From Paramoeba atlantica (lineage: Eukaryota > Discosea): 64,000 nucleotides of DNA. Shown here in pieces: positions 57,797 through 64,000 of the stretch. The stretch covers positions 124,001 to 188,000 of the forward strand of contig CDRNVI010000037.1 of the NCBI GenBank assembly GCA_977017575.1, read 5' to 3'. The notes under the pieces are model-generated. The model worked only from the letters and a program-made list of their open reading frames with translations. It ran no database searches and was not told where the DNA came from. The position numbers and the translations under genes are program-made. Position 1 is the first letter of the stretch. Each line of letters starts with the position of its first letter.

Positions 57797-58557
57797 CAGT
57801 CCAGGTACTGGTTTCCCCCCCCCAGGCTCCAGAGCACACCGTAAGAGCTTTTGACCTAAATCCTTCGGCATTCAACAGATCTCGAAAAACTAGAGCGTTT
57901 CCCGCCGTTTGCGTGCCTATCACCCCCCCTGGGTCAAAAATATTTAGAAAAAAAACCATAAGTTTACTAAAAAATTCCAATATTTCGAAAATTTGGGAGT
58001 TTTTTATTCAAATATGGTTTCTCATTCTATGAATTTGAGGGATACTCCCGCCAAATCTACTAAAGACCAGTACTAAAGACCAGTACAACTCGACGAAAAG
58101 CAAGATACCCCCTATTACCCATAAAACGTCACGATGTGCACTCGCAGAGCGCCTTAACCGAATTGTTAAGGAAAATTTGAAACCAGAGACTGAAAAACAG
58201 CTCCGGAAGGCGCTAAAGAATGATGCTTAAGCGTCATCCTTATGGACGCCAATTCTTAATTTGCATAAATTCAGTTCCTAAAAGCTTACGAATTGTGCGG
58301 AGCGTTCAAGGAGACCATTGTAGGTACTAATATATAGGAATCTATACACATTTTTTTCATTTCTCCCCCCTCTCAAAAATACTTTTTGAAATTTGCCAAC
58401 TTTCACCACGCCCACCTAGGACCCAGGGGGGGTGACAGGCAAAGCAACTTTGGGAAACGCACTAGTTTTTCGAGATCTGTCGAATGCCGAAGGAATTAGG
58501 TCAAAAGTCTTACGGCGCGCTCTGGAGCCTGGGGGGGGAAAACCAATACCTGGACTG
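57797..58557. mobile_element. MITE with 140-bp inverted repeats (761 bp)
   Basis: It starts CAGTCCAGGTACTGG and ends CCAATACCTGGACTG, flanked by TA. The inverted repeats continue through GGCTCCAGAGC, CTTTTGACCTAA, GATCTCGAAAAACTAG and CACCCCCCCTGGGTC with about 10 percent divergence. A short decayed frame lies in the centre (58029-58230). Confidence 0.85.
58029..58230 (+). pseudogene. Short helix-rich ORF inside the MITE, broken by a 13-bp tandem duplication
   Basis: From the ATG at 58029 the frame reads MNLRDTPAKSTKDQY and stops. The 13-bp unit ACTAAAGACCAGT is present twice in tandem (58059-58071, 58072-58084). After it a different frame reads STKSKIPPITHKTSRCALAE, then RLNRIVKENLKPETEKQLRK and ends ALKNDA at the TAA (58228-58230). 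With one unit the two parts would be in one frame of about 62 codons. Its basic helical character fits a DNA-binding fragment, but I cannot assign it. Confidence 0.4.
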
Positions 58558-58563
58558 TATACT

Positions 58564-59629
58564 GTGACCCCCCCCTTTAATACGGACCCCCCTGACCCCC
58601 CCTTTAATACGGATTTTTTTTGGAGAAATTTTTTACCTTCCAATTTCGATTTTCGGAGAAAACTAGTTTTTTGGCTTAGACGTCTATTTTGAGCAAGGTC
58701 AAAAATGTTGAAGTGCATTTTCTTCAGCTTTCTTCATTTTTGTTTTTAGAATTTGATTCAGGAAATATTATTAGTAACAACACCATGTCTCATCAGTGTG
58801 ATACTTCATCCCATGGTACAAATGGTCCGCTCACCTCATGGATCAGGAAACATCCACCGAAGCCGCGAATCGGCGACGAATCTCATTTATCACTCGACCT
58901 AGGTACGACACCTCCGGCAAAAGTACAGGGGAAGCGAGTCCGTAATGATTTGCCGTTCCCGTAGAGATTTGCCGTTCCACGATTACAATCAAAGGGCTAA
59001 TGAAGAAATACGACCTTTCTCGTAGCTCTGTGTATGAGATACGGAGTAAAGGTTTAAATTATTACCAGACCATAATTAATAGTTCAAGAGGAAGATCCTG
59101 TAGGAACAGAGGGTTTAACACAAAAGGGGGGGACTACAATAATCCAGACGCAGTAGTCTATGATAAGGCTGCTGCCATGCGACGCGTCCATGCCTCTTGT
59201 GAACAGGCATCTTCCCTTTGGTGCCCTCTAACAAGGAGTATCGTAATAGATATGATACGGTTAAGCACTGGTTTAACTTCAATGAATGCTTTGGAGGATA
59301 CGTATTTTCGTTTTCGAAGATACTACGGATGGGTCTGGAGGCGCTGGGGCAGAATACAGTGTCTCGCTCCGGCTAACGTTGAAACCCGCGTTTCGCGCTG
59401 GGCTGAGAAGCTCTACGTACAAAATTCGGTACGACATTACCGGTTTACTCTTTTTGGAGACGAAACAGCGATGTTCGTAAACGGGGAGGTGCAAGGATAT
59501 ACTCTTGCCCAAATTGGGTGTCCTCAACCAAAGGTTGTCGAACGCGAATCTTGCGTCCCGAACATCTTCTCACTGCATCGCTGTCGCCGCGCTTTGGCTG
59601 GAGCCACCGACGTTATGTCTTGGGACTGA
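58564..59629 (+). pseudogene. Pogo/mariner-like transposase remnant
   Basis: A C-tipped end (GACCCCCCCCTTTAATACGG, again at 58592) precedes a T-rich leader and an ATG at 58784 (MSHQCDTSSHGTNG) reading to GKRVRNDLPFP, where a short duplication of GATTTGCCGTTCC introduces a stop. In another frame a helix-turn-helix-like MKKYDLSRSSVYEIRSKG follows at 59000, and later FTLFGDETAMFVNGEVQG with the first catalytic Asp. The G-D-E-T block resembles VTGDETCVVWE of the pogo-like gene at 34419. The frame ends at 59629 before any second catalytic residue. Confidence 0.55.
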
Positions 59630-59843
59630 ATAGCTGCTGCTCACAATTCTATGAGTTTGAATAAATACAATCATATGAGTCTGAATAAATTACGCGGTGT
59701 GTTGTCGAGTGGAGAGTTTGCACTTCCTTTCACTCCTTTCGCGTGCGTTTCATTGCTATTTCCGAGGAGATGACACACTAGTTGATGATATTTTTCGGCG
59801 GTGATGGAATCGCGGGGAAGAGGGAGGATGTTTCGATAGCTAT
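59630..59843. other. Spacer
   Basis: No gene. GAGTTTGAATAAAT/GAGTCTGAATAAAT is repeated at about 59650 and 59677. Confidence 0.3.
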
Positions 59844-60037
59844 GTAACCCAGGATAAAGTGGACGAGGGAGGTTCTAAAAGCACCTTTAAACCACCACAA
59901 AAATGGAATGATATCTCCCGGTTTGTAAAGGATTCCGACGTGCCAAAAGAATCTTTAAGGGACAAAGCCTTCCATTTTTATGGTGGTTTGCCAAAGGTGC
60001 TTTTAGTATCTCCCTTGTCCACTTTAGCTTGGGTTAC
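59844..60037. mobile_element. Short MITE with 65-bp inverted repeats (194 bp)
   Basis: GTAACCCAGGATAAAGTGGA at the left pairs with TCCACTTTAGCTTGGGTTAC at the right. The pairing continues through AGGGAG and TAAAAGCACCTTT to AAACCACCA. A fragment matching its right end (AGTATCTCCCTCGTCCACTT) lies at 30140. The centre is only about 60 bases. Target duplication unclear. Confidence 0.8.
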
Positions 60038-60357
60038 ATTTTTTTCAGAATTTCTTGTCATATCATACGTATGTAAGCGTGTAAGAACGCATGTAGAGGC
60101 GTGTGTATGTCCTTCACAAGCGGAGAGGACTCAAAAAATATCACTTGTAAAGTGAAAAAAACTTTATAGTTTTCTTATAGTTTTATAGTAAAATATAGTA
60201 AATATAGTACTATATAGTAACTATATTCAATGAAAAAAACTATATTTTACTATATTATAGTTTCTGCGAACCCTGTTTTTAATCATATTCAGAAAAAGTA
60301 ACACCAACGAAAAAAATATATTTAAAAATGCTTATCCTAGAAGAAAACCACAACGAA
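60038..60357. other. AT-rich tract with TATAGT repeats
   Basis: TATAGTAAAATATAGTAAATATAG and complementary TATATTTTACTATATT lie at 60175-60262 and can pair. No gene. It may contain the unseen left end of the following mariner-like element. Confidence 0.4.
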
Positions 60358-61510
60358 TCAATAACCAGAATGTCCTCCATTGTTTTGCAGTACTTTTCGA
60401 AGCCTATTCGGAACCGAATCAATGGAGTTTAACACTTTTTGTTTCTCAGGGGATCGTTTTAGAAAGGAAAAAGCTTTTTTAATGGCTTGTGCAAGGGTGG
60501 CGTGATCGTGAGGCTTAATTTTGTTTTTTATAATTTTATCCATTTGTCCCCAAACATTTTCAATAGGATTTAGATCAGGCGAGTTTGGCGGCCAAGATAG
60601 AAATTTTATATTATTTCTTCTTAATTCGGCCTTCGCCATATTGTGGGTCGTGGCGTTGTCCATTTGGACCGTGACATCCCTCAAATGATTTTTGAGGTAA
60701 GCTAAAAAGCCGTTCGGTTTTTGAAACGCCTCAAGAATCACTTCCCCAGAGACCTTGTGTGTGTTATCATAACTTGTGCGGTCATTAGGCTCAAAAACAT
60801 GCAAAAAAAAGCCATGCTGAACGCTTATTCCCATCCAGGCCATCACGCCCTTTCCCCCATACCATCTCCGGTTTCTCCGGCGAGGTTTTCTTGGACCCCC
60901 TTTTTTTGTAATGTAAAACTGAGAACCGTGGACCCCACAGGTAAACAACTTCTCATCTGTCCAAATAATTTTATTCAAATCATCTTTTGGCCATAAAAGC
61001 AATTCATTTGCCAGCCGCAGGCGCTGCAATTTGTGATCTTCTGTTAGGTCACAATTAGGCCCTTTGGCCAATCTGCCATAATTTTTTGCTCTTAAAATAG
61101 ACTTAACCTTACTTAAGGAACATTCATATCCCATATTTAAAACCTGTTCATGTACCCAACTATACGTCAGGCACCCATCTTCTTTTTCATTTTCTTCATC
61201 CACAATGTCTTTTAAAAGTGAGGTGAAACGTCGTGAAGGTTTCTTTTTACCCGGCGCTTTTTAAGGTGAAAGATCTTCACCTTCTCTCCATTTTTTTATG
61301 AAACGGCTTATTGTACGGCGAGCGCGTCCAAAGTTTTTCGCGAGCCGATGAACACTTATACCATTCTTGTATTGTTTTATTATTTCGAGACGCTCTGAAA
61401 GAGACACTTCTATAGTGCCTTTGTGCGATATTGGGGGGGTAGTTTTGCCTATTATCTTTCCACCCTTCTACATATTCACCACTTTTAGGGTTAGTCGGTC
61501 TTGTATTCAT
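60358..61510 (-). pseudogene. Mariner-like transposase, second family, N-terminus frame-broken
   Basis: The long minus frame (61203-60358) reads SWVHEQVLNMGYECSLSKVK, IIWTDEKLFTCG (first Asp), WYGGKGVMAWMGIS, TVQMDNATTHNM (second Asp) and NSPDLNPIENVWG (Glu), ending NNGGHSGY. Again 32 residues lie between the second Asp and the Glu. The N-terminal DNA-binding part (61510-61277 and overlapping frames) is present but split by at least one frameshift near 61200-61280. Clearly related to the 56-kb protein (W-Y-G-G-K-G, C-terminal G-G-x-x-G-Y), but a distinct family. Confidence 0.8.
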
Positions 61511-61574
61511 GTTGTTGAGGTTTGAAAAACTCTATTAAATAGCTATTGATGTTTCTACAGAAACATTGCTTGAG

Positions 61575-61843
61575 CATAAAGAAATTAGAAGACTATTTAA
61601 GCTTACACACATTCAAATAAACCACAAAAACATGAAATTATCGGGAAAAAATGGTTGTGTACACAGAACACGTCCAAAAAACAGTGTTTTTTGGACCCAG
61701 GGGGCACCAGGGGGTCTCTATAAAAAAAGGCGGCAAAGCTCTTCGCTAGGGGAACGAGATCTCTTCAATGCTGCAAAGATGAGCAAAAACGGATAAAAAA
61801 ATTAAAATTTCCCAGGAGGGGGCAAGATCAACAACCGCCCCTG
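61575..61843. mobile_element. Right terminal region of the second mariner-like family
   Basis: It ends CAACCGCCCCTG next to TA. Subterminal blocks read GCAAAGATGAGCAAAAACGG, GGAACGAGATCTC and GGACCCAGGGGGCACCAGGG, matching the MITE at 49178-49531 in order. The left end of the element could not be found before 60358. Confidence 0.6.
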
Positions 61844-61844
61844 T

Positions 61845-62051
61845 ATGTATAGTATAATTGAGGGAGATACGGAGTATCTAACTCGCTTACTAAGGTTAAT
61901 TCCAAAACTTGAAAATGCCCCTCAAAGAAGCGAGAGATCGAGCTTTTTCAAAATTTTAAAACGTAGCAGTAGCTTATTAGATGAACTCATTAATACTCGA
62001 AAAATCATCTACAACGACCTCATTTCCCAAATTGTAGAACACTTTTGGTAA
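61845..62051 (+). CDS. Short open frame directly after the mariner end (68 aa), possible gene remnant
   Basis: The frame starts at the TA target duplication and reads IEGDTEYLTRLLRLIPKLEN, SSFFKILKRSSSLLDELINT and YNDLISQIVEHFW. Composition is protein-like and helical. Because it begins exactly at the element boundary it may be the 3' part of a host gene interrupted by the insertion, or simply chance. No homology recognised. Confidence 0.3.
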   Translation: MYSIIEGDTEYLTRLLRLIPKLENAPQRSERSSFFKILKRSSSLLDELINTRKIIYNDLISQIVEHFW

Positions 62052-62109
62052 AAAAAAGTGCGTCTGCAAAGGTCTGCGATACGACAAACTGGTTGACTAA
62101 GGAGAGTCC

Positions 62110-62182
62110 TTTGAGTAGTCCAGTTGGTAAAGGGGTTCCATTTTGACGCTGGATGTCCGCGGTTCGATTCCCGGCATCGACA
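62110..62182 (+). ncRNA. tRNA-like sequence with A and B boxes (degenerate)
   Basis: TAGTCCAGTTGG (62116-62127) fits a Pol III A box and GGTTCGATTCC (62161-62171) a B box, with about 33 bases between. A D-arm and a partial anticodon stem (TCCA/TGGA) can be drawn, but the anticodon loop is too long, the T-stem has two mismatches, and the 5' and 3' acceptor strands do not pair. A tRNA pseudogene or the head of a SINE fits better than a working tRNA. It is followed by A/T-runs. Confidence 0.45.
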
Positions 62183-62349
62183 TTTTTGAACAAAAAAAAT
62201 TATATGCTCAAAATCGCGAAAAAAACAAAATCGGAACGATTTTTTTTTTCAGATTTTTTTTTCTTGAAAAAAGTGGCCAGCTGGCCACCAAAAACACGGT
62301 TTGCATTTTGTATATATATAGAGAGAAAAATAATGTGCAGGTCCGAGTG

Positions 62350-64000
62350 GTACAGTGTGTAGCTACAGTGGCCCTTGAGAGAGTGAGAGCAGTGCCACGT
62401 GAGGCAGTGATTGCACAGTGATGCAGTGCAGCTGCAGTGGCACGTGCCAGAGTAAGTGCACTGCCATGTGAGGCAGTGACTGCAGTGATGCAGTGTAGCT
62501 GCAGTAGCACGTGAGAGAGTAAGTGCACTGCCATGTGAGGCAGTGACTGCAGTGATGCAGTGTAGCTGCAGTGGCACGTGAGAGAGTGAGAGTACTGCCA
62601 CGTGAGGCAGTGACTGCAGTGATGCAGCGCAGCTGCAGTGGCACGTGCGAGAGTAAGATTACTGCCAAGTGAGGCAGTGAATGCAGTGTAGATAGGGTGG
62701 AATGTGAGAGAGTCAGTGACTGCAGTGTAGCTACAGTGGCACGTGAGAGAGTAAGATTACTGCCACGTGAGGCAGTGACTGCAGTGTAGCTACAGTGGCA
62801 TGTGAGAGAGTAAGATTACTGCCACGTGAGGCAGTGACTGCAGTGATGCAATGCAGCTGCAGTAGCACGTGAGAGAGTGAGAGTACTGACACGTGAGGCA
62901 GTGACTGCAGTGTAGCTGCAGTAGCACGTGAGAGAGTGAGAGTACTGCCACGTGAGGCAGTGACTGCAGTGTAGCTGCAGTAGCACGTGAGAGAGTGAGA
63001 GTACTGCCACGTGAGGCAGTGACTGCAGTGATGCAATGCAGCTGCAGTAGCACGTGAGAGAGTTAGAGTACTGACACGTGAGGCAGTGACTGCAGTGTAG
63101 CTTCAGTAGCATGTGAGAGAGTGAGAGTACTGCCACGTGAGGCAGTGACTGCAGTGATGCAATGCAGCTGCAGTAGCACGTGAGAGAGTGAGAGTACTGA
63201 CACGTGAGGCAGTGACTGCAGTGTAGCTGCAGTAGCACGTGAGAGAGTGAGAGTACTGCCACGTGAGGCAGTGACTGCAGTGATGCAATGCAGCTTCAGT
63301 AGCATGTGAGAGAGTGAGAGTACTGATACGTGAGGCAGTGACCGCAGTGATGCAATACAGCTGCAGTAGCACGTGAGAGAGTGAGAGTACTGACACGTGA
63401 GGCAGTGACTGCAGTGTAGCTGCAGTAGCACGTGAGAGAGTGAGAGTACTGCCACGTGAGGCAGTGACTGCAGTGATGCAATGCAGCTGCAGTAGCACGT
63501 GAGAGAGTGAGAGTACTGCCACGTGAGGCAGTGACTGCAGTGATGCAATGCAGCTGCAGTAGCACGTGAGAGAGTGAGAGTACTGCCACGTGAGGCAGTG
63601 ACTGCAGTGTAGCTGCAGTAGCACGTGAGAGAGTGAGAGTACTGCCACGTGAGGCAGTGACTGCAGTGATGCAATACAGCTGCAGTAGCACGTGAGAGAG
63701 TGAGAGTACTGACACGTGAGGCAGTGACTGCAGTGTAGCTTCAGTAGCATGTGAGAGAGTGAGAGTACTGCCACGTGAGGCAGTGACTGCAGTGATGCAA
63801 TGCAGCTTCAGTAGCATGTGAGAGAGTGAGAGTACTGACACGTGAGGCAGTGACCGCAGTGATGCAATGCAGCTGCAGTAGCACGTGAGAGAGTGAGAGT
63901 ACTGACACGTGAGGCAGTGACTGCAGTGTAGCTGCAGTAGCACGTGAGAGAGTGAGAGTACTGCCACGTGAGGCAGTGGCTGCAGTGTAGCTGCAGTAGC
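62350..64000. repeat. Minisatellite of 59- and 67-bp units, running off the window
   Basis: Units of the form CAGTAGCACGTGAGAGAGTG + AGAGTACTGCCACGTGAGGC + AGTGACTGCAGTGTAGCTG (59 bp) alternate irregularly with a longer form in which GTAG is replaced by GATGCAATGCAG (67 bp). The first ~500 bp are more diverged than the rest. Each unit has two CACGTG boxes and two self-complementary segments (ACTGCC/GGCAGT and ACTGCAG/CTGCAGT). Long minus-strand Ser/Cys/His frames follow from the lack of stops and are not genes. The true length is unknown because the array continues past 64000. Confidence 0.9.

Noticed and set aside
62110-62182. Functional tRNA gene
   Set aside because: Acceptor strands do not pair, the T-stem has mismatches, and the anticodon loop is too long.
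62200-63967. Minus-strand Ser/Cys/His-rich frames of up to 223 codons
   Set aside because: They are translations of the 59/67-bp minisatellite. Unit lengths are not multiples of three and the same peptide appears in several frames.
1-64000. LTR retrotransposon, retrovirus or Polinton-like element
   Set aside because: No long terminal repeats with gag/pol order, integrase or capsid motifs were seen. The only reverse transcriptase belongs to the LINE at 23421-28898.

Overview
The window looks like nuclear DNA of a single-celled eukaryote that I cannot name. The eukaryotic signs are several classes of cut-and-paste DNA transposon (Tc1/mariner, pogo-like, Merlin-like, hAT-like, PIF/Harbinger-like), an endonuclease-bearing non-LTR retrotransposon (LINE), long minisatellites, and leucine-rich-repeat (LRR) proteins with a plant-type N-cap. 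Apparent host genes are intronless, have short T-rich leaders and no bacterial ribosome-binding sites. Nearly all lie on the + strand, which hints at directional gene organisation; the main exception is a decayed paralogue at 43.2-44.0 kb. I saw no retroviral, LTR or capsid-bearing elements and no CRISPR array.

Layout. 0-11.3 kb is a transposon graveyard: hAT-like, Merlin-like, PIF/Harbinger-like and Tc1-like remnants, with one zinc-ribbon gene (3868-4764) and one decayed coiled-coil gene (7540-8310). 11.5-17.3 kb holds LRR genes 1-4 with a mariner deletion copy between them. 17.8-20.7 kb has two host-like genes (coiled-coil; Pro/Asn-rich). 22.7-29.2 kb is an LRR gene split by a LINE whose 1825-residue frame is open. 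29.4-39.8 kb is mobile debris plus a Pro/Ser-rich gene (31752) and a 1.5-kb hairpin satellite. 40.2-54.7 kb is the second LRR block (six more genes) with three unrecognised genes. 55-62 kb holds an intact-looking mariner and several MITEs. From 62.35 kb to the window end is a 59/67-bp minisatellite.

The unifying host feature is a dispersed, same-strand family of about eleven LRR genes. Each has a conserved N-terminal block (V-R-G-x-x-L-P-Q-E-Y), a W...C-x-W-x-G-V-x-C cap, four to eight exact 23-residue repeats, and often a C-cap ending T-x-I/V. Two are interrupted at the same repeat position. What the proteins bind, or where they act, cannot be read from the sequence.

The most unusual items are: the satellite whose 123-bp unit folds into three hairpins all closed by a CGAA loop (UUCG on the other strand); the LINE with five C-x-H-x-C...C-C fingers in its N-terminal half; and a palindrome shared by several Tc1/mariner families.
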